Counted from the first letter of the stretch, positions 7,574-16,314 are shown. The stretch is 20,021 bases of DNA from an uncultured Clostridia bacterium (GCA_949935895.1 CATLGL010000006.1:1-20021), one strand, 5' to 3'. Numbers and translations: made by a program. The notes: generated from the letters alone by a model not told the origin.

Positions 7574-7750
7574 ATGTCTAGAAATTCAAAGCTAATTTCG
7601 AATGAATTAAGAGAAGAAATTGCCAAAGAACTAGGAGTATATGATACCGTAAAACAAGATGGTGGTAGTTGGGGAAATGTTTCTGCAAAAGACTGCGGAA
7701 ATATTGTAAAAAAAGCAATTGAAATAGCAAATAGAAGTGTACAAAAATAG
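7574..7750 (+). CDS. Alpha/beta-type small acid-soluble spore protein
   Basis: This 58-residue protein is a spore-specific DNA-binding protein that coats and protects DNA in the forespore. It shows the two family signatures: NELREEIAKELGV, containing the GPR protease site region (E-I/A), and GGSWGNVSAKDCGNIVKKAI, the conserved DNA-binding helix with GNVSxxDCGxxVKKAIE. Length is at the short end but within the family. ATG 7574 has AGGAGG upstream. A strong terminator follows immediately, so the gene is a single unit, as is normal for ssp genes. The TGC GGA within it spans a codon boundary and causes no shift. Confidence 0.93.
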   Translation: MSRNSKLISNELREEIAKELGVYDTVKQDGGSWGNVSAKDCGNIVKKAIEIANRSVQK

Positions 7751-7751
7751 T

Positions 7752-7795
7752 AAAAAGAAATAGGAGTAAAGAAAATTACTCTTATTTCTTTTTAT
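7752..7795 (+). terminator. Intrinsic terminator of the SASP gene
   Basis: An 18-base arm (7752-7769) pairs with 7777-7793/4 with one G-U wobble around a short A-rich loop, and the 3' arm ends in a T-run. It starts one base after the SASP stop codon. Confidence 0.85.
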
Positions 7796-7885
7796 ATACA
7801 TACGAAAAGCAAAAAATACCATAACAAATCTTTACGAAACCAAAAAATAAGTATATACTATAAAAAAACAGTTGAAGGTGAAAAA

Positions 7886-8491
7886 ATGGATTATCAAGAA
7901 ATTGAAAAAATAGTAAAACAAAGATTATCTCAAAAACGATATGAACATTCTAAAGGAGTAGCAAAAAGAGCAGAAGAGCTTGCTATTATCTATGGCGAAG
8001 ACGAACAAATTGCAAAAAAAATTGGAATTTTACATGATATAGCAAAAGAGATGTCAAAACAAGAAGGCTTTCATTATGCTAAAGAACATGGAATACAATT
8101 TGATGAAATAGAGCAAAAAGAGGTAGGACTATGGCATTCAAAACTAGGAGAAGATATTGCTATTAAACAATTTGGATTTACGAAAGAAATGGCAAGAGCT
8201 ATTTTATATCACACAACAGGAAATATCAAAATGAACACAATGGAAAAAATCATTTATGTAGCAGATAAAACAGATGAAACAAGAACAATGATCAATCGAG
8301 AAGAGGCAGTTCAAATTAGTAACAATAATTTAGATGATGGAGTATTATATATTGCAAAATTTATGATGGAATATAGTTTAAAAAAAGATAGTTTAATTCA
8401 TCCAGACACAGTACTTTTAGTCAATCAACTTATTGAACAAAAAAGGAATAACAAACCCTATAAATCATATAATAATATAATAGAAAATTAG
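7886..8491 (+). CDS. yqeK: YqeK-type HD-domain nucleotide hydrolase
   Basis: This 201-residue protein belongs to the YqeK family of HD-domain hydrolases, which cleave diadenosine tetraphosphate symmetrically to ADP. It shows H21 in RYEHSKGVAKRAEELA, the metal-binding HD pair (His50-Asp51) in GILHDIAKEM, a third histidine site at LWHSKLG and LYHTTG, and KIIYVADKTD. Length is typical. ATG 7886 is preceded by AAGGTG. In many Firmicutes the gene sits with nadD and rsfS; here it heads a cluster with murF and ddl, 17 bases from murF, so it is probably co-transcribed with the wall genes. Confidence 0.92.
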   Translation: MDYQEIEKIVKQRLSQKRYEHSKGVAKRAEELAIIYGEDEQIAKKIGILHDIAKEMSKQEGFHYAKEHGIQFDEIEQKEVGLWHSKLGEDIAIKQFGFTKEMARAILYHTTGNIKMNTMEKIIYVADKTDETRTMINREEAVQISNNNLDDGVLYIAKFMMEYSLKKDSLIHPDTVLLVNQLIEQKRNNKPYKSYNNIIEN

Positions 8492-8508
8492 TAAAAAAGA
8501 GGAAAAAA

Positions 8509-9894
8509 ATGAAAGAAATAACAGTAAAAGATATATTAAATATTTGCAAAGGAGCACTTATTTGTGGGAATGAAAATCAAATATGTGGCGATTTTTCAAA
8601 AGACACAAGGAACATCAAGCAAGGTGATATATATGTGGGAATAAAAGGCGAAAACTTTGATGGAAACTTATTTTATGAAGATGCCATAAAAAATGGTGCC
8701 ACAATATGCTTATTACAAGAAGATACATTTTTAAAACCAATACATCAAACGGACAAAGACATTAGCATTATAACCGTTCCAAATACAATTCAAGCATTAC
8801 AACAATTAGCAACATATAAACGTAGCCTATATGATATTCCTGTTATAGCCATTACAGGAAGTGTAGGAAAAACTAGTACAAAGGATATGATAGCAAGTGT
8901 AGTTAATACACAATATCATGTGCAAAAGACACAAGGAAACTATAATAATCATATAGGACTGCCACTTACCATTTTAGGATTAAAAAATCATACGGCATTA
9001 GTAGTAGAAATGGGAATGAACAATTTCGGTGAAATACGAACATTAACCAATATTGCAAAACCAACCATTTGTGTTATTACCAATGTCGGAACAGCACATA
9101 TTGGTAACCTTGGATCAAGACAAAACATTTTAAAAGCAAAACTAGAAATTTTAGAAGGACTTTCAAAAGAAGGGACTGTCATTATCAATAATGATAATGA
9201 TTTACTACATGAATGGAAACAACAAAATTCAGATTACCATGTAATTGATTTTGGAATTGACAAGCAAAGTAAAATTATGGCAACAAATATTCAATTACAA
9301 GAAGAAGGAAGTCATTTTACAAGTAATATTAACCAAGAACAAGTACAAGTAGAAGTACCAGTAAATGGAATCCATTTTATTTATAATAGTCTAACTGCTA
9401 TTTGCGTAGGGGAAAGTTTAAAGATACCAACACAAAATATAATAAAAGGAATTAAAGAATTTGAGCTTTCGAAAAATCGAATGGAAATAATAGAAAATAA
9501 TAAAGGAATTAAAATTATAAACGACTGCTATAATGCAAATGCTGATTCTATGAAAGCAAGTTTAGAAGCATTAGGAAGAATACAAGCCAATAGAAAAATT
9601 GCACTATTAGGTGATATGTTAGAATTAGGAAGCTATTCGAAAACATTACATGAACAAGTAGGAAAAGAAGTAGTAAATAACCATATTGATATATTATTTA
9701 CCATAGGAGATGAGGCTAAAAACATAGTAAAACAAGCCATTCAAGAAGGAATGAAAAAAGATAAAATACAAGAATTTGAAAATATTGAAACAGCAATCCA
9801 ATTTCTTAACCAATACTTAACAAAAGGAGATGCTATTTTAATAAAAGCATCCAATGGAATGAACTTTAAGAAAATAGTAGAAAAGATAAAATAA
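8509..9894 (+). CDS. murF: UDP-MurNAc-tripeptide:D-Ala-D-Ala ligase
   Basis: MurF adds D-Ala-D-Ala to the UDP-MurNAc-tripeptide, the last cytoplasmic step of the stem peptide. The 461-residue protein has the three Mur-ligase domains: an N-terminal substrate domain with FSKDTRNIKQGDIYVGIKGE, a central ATPase with the P-loop ITGSVGKTSTKD near 114-125 and the QGNYNNHIGLPLTIL segment, then the C-terminal domain with INDCYNANADSMKASLEAL and LLGDMLELG. All match MurF. It lies between yqeK and ddl, whose product is its substrate. No in-frame CGG codon; CGG strings here cross codon borders (for example TTC GGT, GTC GGA). Confidence 0.96.
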   Translation: MKEITVKDILNICKGALICGNENQICGDFSKDTRNIKQGDIYVGIKGENFDGNLFYEDAIKNGATICLLQEDTFLKPIHQTDKDISIITVPNTIQALQQLATYKRSLYDIPVIAITGSVGKTSTKDMIASVVNTQYHVQKTQGNYNNHIGLPLTILGLKNHTALVVEMGMNNFGEIRTLTNIAKPTICVITNVGTAHIGNLGSRQNILKAKLEILEGLSKEGTVIINNDNDLLHEWKQQNSDYHVIDFGIDKQSKIMATNIQLQEEGSHFTSNINQEQVQVEVPVNGIHFIYNSLTAICVGESLKIPTQNIIKGIKEFELSKNRMEIIENNKGIKIINDCYNANADSMKASLEALGRIQANRKIALLGDMLELGSYSKTLHEQVGKEVVNNHIDILFTIGDEAKNIVKQAIQEGMKKDKIQEFENIETAIQFLNQYLTKGDAILIKASNGMNFKKIVEKIK

Positions 9895-9942
9895 AAATAT
9901 CAATTACAAAAGATAAAATAAAAAATGCAAGGAGGAAAGTAA

Positions 9943-10998
9943 ATGAAAAAAATAAAAGTATGTGTTATTTTTGGAGGCATCTCAACAGAACATGATGTAT
10001 CGATTGTATCAGGCACTTCAGTAATTGAAAAACTAGACAAAGAAAAATATGAGATATATCCTACTTATATTGATACAGATGGACAGTGGTATCAATATAC
10101 AAAGCCAGTTAACCAAATAAAAGTAACACCAATTGGAACAAAATTAGATGAAACAACCAGTATTAAAAATATAACAGAATATTTAAAACAAATGGATATA
10201 GCATTTCCTGTTTTACATGGACTAGGCGGAGAAGATGGAAGTATTCAAGGACTATTTAAAATGTTAAATTTACCATATGTAGGATGTGGAATTTTATCAT
10301 CTAGTATGGGAATGGATAAAGTATATGCCAAAGTAATATTTGAAAAAGCAGGGATACCACAAACCAAATATGAATATATTAAAGTAAAGCATCAAACATA
10401 CACTTATATATTTCCAGATTTTTCAGAAAAATCAATGGAATTACCAGAAATTATAAAAAAAGTACAAACCAATCTTAACTATCCAATGTTTATAAAACCT
10501 TCTAATTCTGGCTCTAGTGTAGGAGTAAAAAAAGCAAACAACCAGGAAGAATTAAAACAAGCAGTTGAATATGCAGCACAATTTGATACTAAAATATTAA
10601 TAGAACAAGGAATTTGTGGAAGAGAAGTAGAATGTGCAGTATTAGGAAAAGACGAAGTCATTTCTTCACCAGTAGGAGAAGTATTATCAGCAGAAGAATT
10701 TTATAGTTTTGACGCAAAATACATAAATGAAGCATCAAAAACAATCATCCCAGCAGAGATAGAAAAAGAGATCTCAAATCAAATCAGAGATTTCAGTATA
10801 AAAGCATTCCAAGCAATTGATGGAAAAGGATTATCACGAGTAGACTTCTTCATAGAAAACAAAACCAATAAAGTATATATTAACGAAATCAATACACTAC
10901 CAGGTTTTACCACCATTAGTATGTATCCTAAATTATTTGAACAAATTGGAATTAACTATTCTGAGTTATTAGATAGACTGATACAATTAGAAATTTAA
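9943..10998 (+). CDS. ddl: D-alanine-D-alanine ligase
   Basis: Ddl joins two D-alanines with ATP to give the dipeptide used by MurF. The 351-residue ATP-grasp protein has the N-terminal VIFGGISTEHDVSIVSG, PVLHGLGGEDGSIQG, the ATP-binding KPSNSGSSVGVKKA, EQGICGREVECAVLG, the omega-loop-like FYSFDAKY and the metal site INEINTLPGFTTISMYP. These are typical of Ddl rather than of the VanA type of D-Ala-D-Lac ligase, though by eye I cannot settle substrate preference. ATG 9943 has GGAGG upstream, 48 bases after murF. Confidence 0.95.
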   Translation: MKKIKVCVIFGGISTEHDVSIVSGTSVIEKLDKEKYEIYPTYIDTDGQWYQYTKPVNQIKVTPIGTKLDETTSIKNITEYLKQMDIAFPVLHGLGGEDGSIQGLFKMLNLPYVGCGILSSSMGMDKVYAKVIFEKAGIPQTKYEYIKVKHQTYTYIFPDFSEKSMELPEIIKKVQTNLNYPMFIKPSNSGSSVGVKKANNQEELKQAVEYAAQFDTKILIEQGICGREVECAVLGKDEVISSPVGEVLSAEEFYSFDAKYINEASKTIIPAEIEKEISNQIRDFSIKAFQAIDGKGLSRVDFFIENKTNKVYINEINTLPGFTTISMYPKLFEQIGINYSELLDRLIQLEI

Positions 10999-11015
10999 TA
11001 CTAATATGATATAAT
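10987..11015 (+). promoter_or_regulatory. Possible promoter of the DUF1934 gene
   Basis: A weak TTAGAA (10987-10992) lies 17 bases before a perfect TATAAT (11010-11015). It overlaps the end of ddl. No ddl terminator is visible, so read-through is also possible. Confidence 0.5.
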
Positions 11016-11107
11016 AGAAAAGTATAATTGTATTATAATAATACTATATAGAAATAAAGGATAAAAATAATAATTACGTGAAATAAGAATAGAATAAAGG
11101 AAAAAAT

Positions 11108-11488
11108 ATGAAAATAGAAATAAAAGCAACGCAAACCATAGATTATCATTCAGAAATTACCATACAAAAAGGAAAAGGGACAATAAAGCAATACAAAAAA
11201 GGAGTCGTTATATTTGGAGAAATGGCAGAAGGAAACTCTTTTCAAATGACAATATTAGAAGATAAAATTCTTTTAAAAAAACAAAATCAAACAATGATAT
11301 TTAAAATAGGAAGTACAACAAAATCAATCCAACAAACGCCATATGGTAACTTAAATATGAAAATCACGACAAAGCAAATCAAAGTAACAAAACAACAAGA
11401 TACTCTTTATCAAATTTTGTTATGTTATAATATTCAATTAGAAAATACAGAACCCTATGAAAATAAAATAGAAATAACTTTAAAATAA
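11108..11488 (+). CDS. DUF1934 (YwiB-like) beta-barrel protein
   Basis: A 126-residue protein made of alternating short strands, with features of the DUF1934/YwiB family of small calycin-like barrels: an EGNSFQMTILEDKILLKKQ-like stretch and TPYGNLNMKITTKQI followed by a final LCYNIQL strand. The biochemical role is unknown. It lies about 110 bases after ddl and ends at a strong bidirectional terminator. ATG 11108 has AAAGG upstream. In other Firmicutes the family often sits near argS or wall genes. Identification rests on the TPYG..M.. pattern and length, so it is good but not certain. Confidence 0.75.
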   Translation: MKIEIKATQTIDYHSEITIQKGKGTIKQYKKGVVIFGEMAEGNSFQMTILEDKILLKKQNQTMIFKIGSTTKSIQQTPYGNLNMKITTKQIKVTKQQDTLYQILLCYNIQLENTEPYENKIEITLK

Positions 11489-11490
11489 AA

Positions 11491-11538
11491 AACATAAAGA
11501 GAGCTATCGCAAATATAGTTGATAGCTCTCTTTATGTT
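11491..11538. terminator. Bidirectional intrinsic terminator
   Basis: AACATAAAGAGAGCTATC (11491-11508) pairs perfectly with 11521-11538 across a 12-base loop. It lies between two convergent genes and ends the DUF1934 gene on plus and the 82-aa gene on minus, whose TAA overlaps the outer arm. Confidence 0.88.
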
Positions 11539-11785
11539 ATACAGTGTAGCATGATGAAATGCCTTCCTTTCGCAATGCTACAATCCAGCTAATGGAAAGA
11601 GGAATCGGCTTTGTATCGCCAAGATTCCTTTTGGATTCATCAACAAGCAAAGAGGAATCTTTGTAATCTTCCAAAAATTCTTCTGGTATTGGAATACAAA
11701 CACAAGAAGAATCCTCTATATTGCAAGGTTGAGTGATTCTATCTTCCAAATCCCATATCCACCGGTCATCATCTGAAAAAGCCAT
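11537..11785 (-). CDS. Small protein of unknown function with in-frame CGG at codon 8
   Basis: An 82-residue acidic protein starting MAFSDDD, with codon 8 CGG followed by TGGATATGG, then IWDLEDRITQPCNIED, several cysteines and a C-terminal SCYTV. AAAGGAGG is ideally spaced before ATG 11785, a promoter lies upstream, and a terminator closes the unit, so the gene looks real. I do not recognise its family. It is the only gene here whose long open frame runs through a CGG codon without a shift. If CGGT were read as glycine with a +1 shift, translation would stop after about 22 residues. It uses more CTT, TTG, TCC, AGG and CCG codons than its neighbours; strand skew explains part of this, and recent transfer could explain the rest. 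A downstream start (TTG, codon 12) is another possibility. Confidence 0.65.
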   Translation of the reverse strand: MAFSDDDRWIWDLEDRITQPCNIEDSSCVCIPIPEEFLEDYKDSSLLVDESKRNLGDTKPIPLSISWIVALRKEGISSCYTV

Positions 11786-11831
11786 AGTAGCCTCCTTTAA
11801 AAAAGAAACACAACATTGGTAACATAATATT

Positions 11832-11860
11832 AGTATATCACAATTTACATAAAATTGCAA
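11832..11860 (-). promoter_or_regulatory. Promoter of the 82-aa gene
   Basis: On the minus strand TTGCAA (11860-11855) is followed after 17 bases by TATACT (11837-11832). Confidence 0.65.
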
Positions 11861-11884
11861 ACATTATTTTTTTATGTTATTCTA

Positions 11885-11913
11885 TTGAAATATGAAACTA
11901 ATCTTGATATAAT
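11885..11913 (+). promoter_or_regulatory. Promoter of the dnaJ-like gene
   Basis: TTGAAA (11885-11890), a 17-base spacer and a perfect TATAAT (11908-11913), 32 bases before the chosen ATG. No CIRCE-like inverted repeat for HrcA control is visible here. Confidence 0.78.
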
Positions 11914-11944
11914 AAAGCTACCATTTATATGGGAGGATGTTGAA

Positions 11945-12877
11945 ATGATTTTTAAAGATTATTATAAAATATTAGGATTAGAGAACAATAAAGTAACACA
12001 AGAGGATATTAAACAGGCTTATCGAGAACAAGCAAAAAAATATCATCCAGATGTAAACATAGGAGATAGAATTTTAGAGGAAAGATTTAAAGACATCAAT
12101 GAAGCTTATCGAGTGTTATCAAATCATGTTTCAAAAAGAAGATATGATAGAATGTGGGTAAGTCGTATTGGAAATAAAAAGAAAAAACAAAATTATGAAG
12201 AAAGTAAACGTAGCAAAAATGATATATTTAGCGAATTTTTTCATATGTTTTTTGGTAGTGAAATAAACCAAGAAGATAATGAAACATCTAATAAAAGAAA
12301 CAAGAAGCACGCACCAATAAAGGGAGAAAATATAGAAACAGCTATTTCTATTTCAGTAGAAGATGCTTTTTATGGATTAAACAAAAAAATATCATTAAGA
12401 ACTGTTGATGGTAATATGAAAACATTTGATATTAAGATACCAGCAGGAATTAGAAACAATGAAAAAATTCGTTTAATCGGGCAAGGAAAAATGGGACAAT
12501 TTGGTGGAAAAAATGGCGATTTGTTTATTAAAATACAAATTGAAGCAGACACTAAATTTGAACTAGCAGGATATGATATATATACTCATCTTGCTCTTAC
12601 ACCATGGGAAGCAGCTCTTGGAACAAGAATTAACTTAGAAGGAATTGATGATACTGTATCTGTATACATACCAGCAGGAATCGAAAGTGGAGAAAAATTA
12701 CGAATACCAGCAAAAGGCTATAAAGACGGAAAAGGAGGAAGAGGAGATTTAATTGCAACAGTAAAAATCATGGTTCCTAAAAAACTAACAAAACAAGAAA
12801 AAGAAATATTTGAGAAATTAAAAGAAATATCAAAATTTAATCCAAGAAGTAAAAGAGGAAGAAAGAAGAGTTCTTAG
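11945..12877 (+). CDS. CbpA-type DnaJ co-chaperone
   Basis: This J-domain protein would stimulate the ATPase of DnaK. The 310-residue product starts with a J domain (residues about 4-70: DYYKILGL, then YREQAKKYHPDVN with the HPD triad at 34-36, and AYRVLSN..RRYDRMW), followed by a charged linker and two DnaJ C-terminal beta domains (ISVEDAFYGLNKKISL, IPAGIRNNEKIRLIGQG, GDLFIKIQIE, LTPWEAALGTRINLEG, YIPAGIESGEKLRIPAKG). The cysteine-rich zinc domain (CxxCxGxG) is absent, so it is CbpA-type, not the main DnaJ. I chose ATG 11945 because GGGAGG lies eight bases upstream and the J domain begins here; an upstream in-frame ATG at 11855 lies before the promoter. It is a single gene, not with hrcA-grpE-dnaK. 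Confidence 0.92.
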   Translation: MIFKDYYKILGLENNKVTQEDIKQAYREQAKKYHPDVNIGDRILEERFKDINEAYRVLSNHVSKRRYDRMWVSRIGNKKKKQNYEESKRSKNDIFSEFFHMFFGSEINQEDNETSNKRNKKHAPIKGENIETAISISVEDAFYGLNKKISLRTVDGNMKTFDIKIPAGIRNNEKIRLIGQGKMGQFGGKNGDLFIKIQIEADTKFELAGYDIYTHLALTPWEAALGTRINLEGIDDTVSVYIPAGIESGEKLRIPAKGYKDGKGGRGDLIATVKIMVPKKLTKQEKEIFEKLKEISKFNPRSKRGRKKSS

Positions 12878-12996
12878 TAATAAACCATAACAGATAAAAA
12901 CAAAACAACCATCTTAACTTAAATAAAAGCATAATAACAAGGATAGAAAAATAGCATAAAACCACATAGTAAACATAAAATAAAACTGATAAAGTA

Positions 12997-13025
12997 TTGA
13001 CAACTTGCCCAAAAGAGGGTATAAT
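12997..13025 (+). promoter_or_regulatory. Consensus sigmaA promoter of the VirD4-like operon
   Basis: Perfect TTGACA (12997-13002), 17-base spacer, perfect TATAAT (13020-13025), 92 bases before the first ATG. The 120 bases between the dnaJ-like gene and this promoter show no terminator hairpin. Confidence 0.88.
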
Positions 13026-13117
13026 AGTGTATAGTGGTAAAAATAAAAACACAATTATGTACAATAAATAAAAATACACTACTATACATAGGATAAAAGA
13101 AAAAAGGGGTGTAAAAT

Positions 13118-13636
13118 ATGGAAACTTTCCAAGGAAAGCATTTCAGTATAACAGATCCAAAAAATGTAAACACAGTTATCTATCGAATCAATCAAACAGA
13201 AAAAGAATACTTAAAAAATTCTCCTAAATATACATTAGAAAGGTTAGACTATATGGAAGAATTATCAGGAGAATTAACTAAGAAAACCTTTTTTGTAGAT
13301 GAGCCATCTCCATCAGGAGACCAATTGGTTATTTTATCATTTGGAAAAGATAAAGTAGTAGTGAATACAGGAATTATGGAAGAAAACAAATTAAGAATAT
13401 CTAGAAAACCAATGCCAGTAAAGTTTGACACATTATATTCTGAAAAAGAAAGTGTATACAAAGAATTTAATTATACACCAAATTTAAAAAGGCCAATATC
13501 AATCATAGACCCAGAAACCACAGAAGAAGTAAAACCAGTCGTATATTTGGATGAAGAAACAAATGAAATAAAAGGAAAATGTAAATTAAAACCATACAAG
13601 TCTTATTTCGCATTTGAGATAAGACCAGAGGATTAA
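13118..13636 (+). CDS. Unknown protein, first gene of VirD4-like operon
   Basis: A 172-residue soluble protein with no signal or membrane segment. It begins METFQGKHFSITDPKNV and has a mixed strand-rich middle (DQLVILSFGKDKVVVN) and a C-terminal part with ISIIDPETTEEVKPVVYLDEE. I do not recognise a domain. ATG 13118 has AAAAGGGGTG upstream. It is the first of three same-strand genes behind a consensus promoter, 11 bases from the next gene, so it is likely a partner of the downstream ATPase. It could be a cytoplasmic substrate or accessory factor, but nothing in the sequence proves that. Confidence 0.8.
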   Translation: METFQGKHFSITDPKNVNTVIYRINQTEKEYLKNSPKYTLERLDYMEELSGELTKKTFFVDEPSPSGDQLVILSFGKDKVVVNTGIMEENKLRISRKPMPVKFDTLYSEKESVYKEFNYTPNLKRPISIIDPETTEEVKPVVYLDEETNEIKGKCKLKPYKSYFAFEIRPED

Positions 13637-13647
13637 GGGAGGAAACA

Positions 13648-14055
13648 ATGAAAAATCCAAGTAAAAAGAAATTATCAAAAATTGTTGGAGGAGCAGTAAT
13701 TCCAGATAATGACAGAAATATTGAAATACCAGATAAAAAAGCAATTGCAATGAATACTCTAGATATGTTTTTAAATGGTGAAATAGTTGTTTCATTAGAG
13801 GACTATCTTGGCATAAAAGATAATGAACAGACAAAAGCAAGAATGAGTATTAAAAATCCAAGAGTATATGTTTCAAAAGGATTAAAAAAAGATGCATCAG
13901 TTAAGGCAGTAAAACAATATATGGAGGAAAAAGGAATACAATCAATAGAGGAAATAGTAAAAGAACAAGAGGCTAAGAAGCCAAAATATAGAGTAGACGA
14001 TAATGGAGAAATTGTTAACATAGAAGAAGAACAAGAAGGAATAGAGATTGAATAA
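13648..14055 (+). CDS. Unknown protein, second gene of VirD4-like operon
   Basis: A 135-residue soluble, charged protein. The N-terminus is basic (MKNPSKKKLSKIVGGAV), the middle holds IAMNTLDMFLNGEIVVSLEDYLGI, and the C-terminus is strongly acidic (EEEQEGIEIE). No membrane segment or known motif is seen. GGAGG lies seven bases before ATG 13648. It sits between the first unknown gene and the VirD4-like ATPase, 30 bases from the latter, so the three form one transcript. Acidic tails occur both here and in the ATPase. Confidence 0.8.
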   Translation: MKNPSKKKLSKIVGGAVIPDNDRNIEIPDKKAIAMNTLDMFLNGEIVVSLEDYLGIKDNEQTKARMSIKNPRVYVSKGLKKDASVKAVKQYMEEKGIQSIEEIVKEQEAKKPKYRVDDNGEIVNIEEEQEGIEIE

Positions 14056-14085
14056 TCTCATATACCAAAGAAGAGGTGAAACCCT

Positions 14086-16111
14086 ATGAATTATAAAGTA
14101 GAAGGTGCATTAAGAAGAAATAAAAAGAATTTTATTATATTTTTAATACTATGGATTATTTTAGCCATAGTATTAGTTATGCCCATTAGTTATAGCATTA
14201 CCAAAGCTACCATCGATGGGCAATTTATGATGGATAAATTTTTTGGAGGAATTGCTACAGCTTTTACAGATTTTGGAAAAACAATTGGTAGCATTTTTAC
14301 CAAAGACTATATTGGAACATATTTTTCTACATTATTTAAATTTAGTATTTTATATGCTATCTTTGTATTAGTAGGATTAATAAAAACAGCACCAAAACAT
14401 GAATTTGCAGATATTGAGCATGGTTCAAGCGACTGGTCAAAAAATGGAGAACAATATCGAGTATTAAGTGATAGAAAAGGAATTATATTAGCACAAAATA
14501 ATTACTTACCATTAGATAAAAGAGGAAATGTAAATGTATTAGTAGTTGGACGGATCAGGATCTGGTAAAAGTGCATCTTATTCCATTCCAAATGCTTATC
14601 AAACATTAGGTTCATATATATTTACAGACCCAAAAGGAGAGCTATATGACAAAACGGCAGGATACTTAAAAAAACAAGGATATGAAATAAAAGTATTAAA
14701 CTTAGTTCGACCACAATTAAGTGATGGATATAACCCACTAATGCACATATCAAGTGAATTAGATGTTGATGTTATTGCTAATACCATAGTAAAAGGACAA
14801 AAATCAGAAGGCGGAGCAGGGTCAGAACCATATTGGGATGATATGGCAGAAATGTTATTAAAAGCACTAATTTATTATCTAATTGCAACAAGGCCAGAAG
14901 CAGAGCAAAACCTAGCAAGTTGTGCAGAACTAGTAAGAGCAGCAAACTCAAATGGAGGAAGTAACTTACTAACAGAATTGATGAATCAACTTCCATACGA
15001 TCATCCAGCAAGAACAAACTATAAATCCATTGAAATTGCACCAGAAAAAACCTATGGCTCTATTTTATCATCATTACAATCAAAACTAGGTAAATTTGAC
15101 TCAAAAGAAATTGCAGAATTAACCTCAACAGATACTATTGATTTTGAAGAAATTGCACAACAAAAAACAGCAGTATATGTTATTTCTTCTGATACACATA
15201 CAGCTTATGACTTTTTGTTAACCATTTTCTTCTCGCAAATGATACAACAACTATATGATTTTGCAGACAAAAGTGGAGGAGCATTACCAGTACCAACCTT
15301 CTTTATTTTAGATGAGTTTGCCAATATTGGTAAAATACCAGATTTTGATAAAAAAATATCGACCAGTAGAAGTAGAAAGATTTCATTTAGTGTTATTTTA
15401 CAAAACCTTGACCAACTTGAAGCTGTTTATGAAAAGTCATATGAAACCATCATTGGTAACTGCGATACCCATGTATTTTTAGGAAGTAATTCACAAAAAA
15501 CAGTAGAATATTTCTCAAAAGCATTAGGAGAAAAAACCATAGAAAGAGAAAGCATCTCTGTAAACAAAGACAAACACAATTGGAGACAAGGACAAAGTGT
15601 ATCAGACCAAGTTATGGCAAGAGCACTTATGACACCAGATGAGTTAAGAAGAATGGACAATGATTTATGTATTATCTTTGAAAAAGGAGTAAAGCCAATT
15701 CAAGAAAAGAAATTTTACTATTTTCAAACACCAATGGCAAAAAAATTAGCAGCTTGTGAAATTTCTCATAATGATATACCTGAATTTGATAGAGGAATAT
15801 GGAGAAAATACAATCCATATAATCCATATGTAGACGATGATGATAAAAAGCAACAAGTAGAAAATTTAAAAATAGAATCATTAGATGATTTATTCGATGA
15901 CACACCATCTGAGAAAGAAGAGAAAAAGACAGAGTCAAAACAAGAAAAAGATGAATGGAATGAATTAAAAGTAGATTCATTACCACATAAAAAAGAAGCG
16001 CCAATCTTACCACAAGAAATGGACGATGAAGATGAACTAGATAAAGATTTACAAAAAGAATTAGAAGCGAAATTTGATGAACTGTTTGGACCATTAAATG
16101 ACGAAGATTAA
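14086..16111 (+). CDS. VirD4/TraG-type coupling ATPase, one CGG frameshift
   Basis: A membrane-anchored AAA-type ATPase of the VirD4/TraG/TraD family, which in conjugation passes DNA-protein complexes to a type IV secretion channel. Two membrane helices lie near residues 16-42 and 84-105, then the typical DIEHGSSDWSKNGE region. Frame 0 reaches NVLVVG and meets CGG at 14551-14553, then stops four codons later. Reading CGGA as glycine restores NVLVVGGSGSGKSASY, the Walker A motif, and the frame continues with FTDPKGELYDKT, Walker B FFILDEFANIGKI near 410 and FLGSNSQKTVEYFSKALG. The restored protein is 674 residues with a long acidic C-terminal tail. ATG 14086 has AGAGGTG upstream. No relaxase or other type IV secretion gene lies in the window. 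Confidence 0.87.
14551..14554 (+). other. CGGA +1 frameshift site inside the Walker A motif
   Basis: GTA GTT GGA then CGGA then TCA GGA TCT GGT AAA. Frame 0 stops at TAA within the P-loop. The +1 reading gives GGSGSGKS, without which the ATPase cannot bind nucleotide. Confidence 0.88.
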
Positions 16112-16116
16112 ATAAT

Positions 16117-16162
16117 AAAAAAGGAAACTCTATTATTAAGAAATAAAGGAGTTTCCTTTTTT
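16117..16162 (+). terminator. Intrinsic terminator of the VirD4-like operon
   Basis: A perfect 14-base stem (16117-16130 with 16149-16162) with an 18-base loop, ending in six T. It starts six bases after the ATPase stop. The following 150 bases to the next promoter are A-rich and hold nothing I can identify. Confidence 0.88.
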
Positions 16163-16314
16163 AATGTATTTTATATTGATAAATTTACAATACATTACTA
16201 ATCTATATACAAAAATCAGAAACAAGCCAATAAAAATAGCAAATAAACAATAAGATAGTGCAAATAAAGATACTACTTCAAAAAAGCAAACAAAAAACAA
16301 ATGTTCTAAAAATA

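Noticed and set aside
11855..11944. Longer N-terminus for the dnaJ-like gene starting at ATG 11855
   Set aside because: It would begin upstream of the TTGAAA-17-TATAAT promoter and lacks a ribosome binding site; the J domain and a GGGAGG site fit ATG 11945.
14546..16111. Separate ATPase gene starting at ATG 14546
   Set aside because: No ribosome binding site is seen and the start would cut off the membrane anchor and part of the P-loop context; the +1 continuation from 14086 explains it better.
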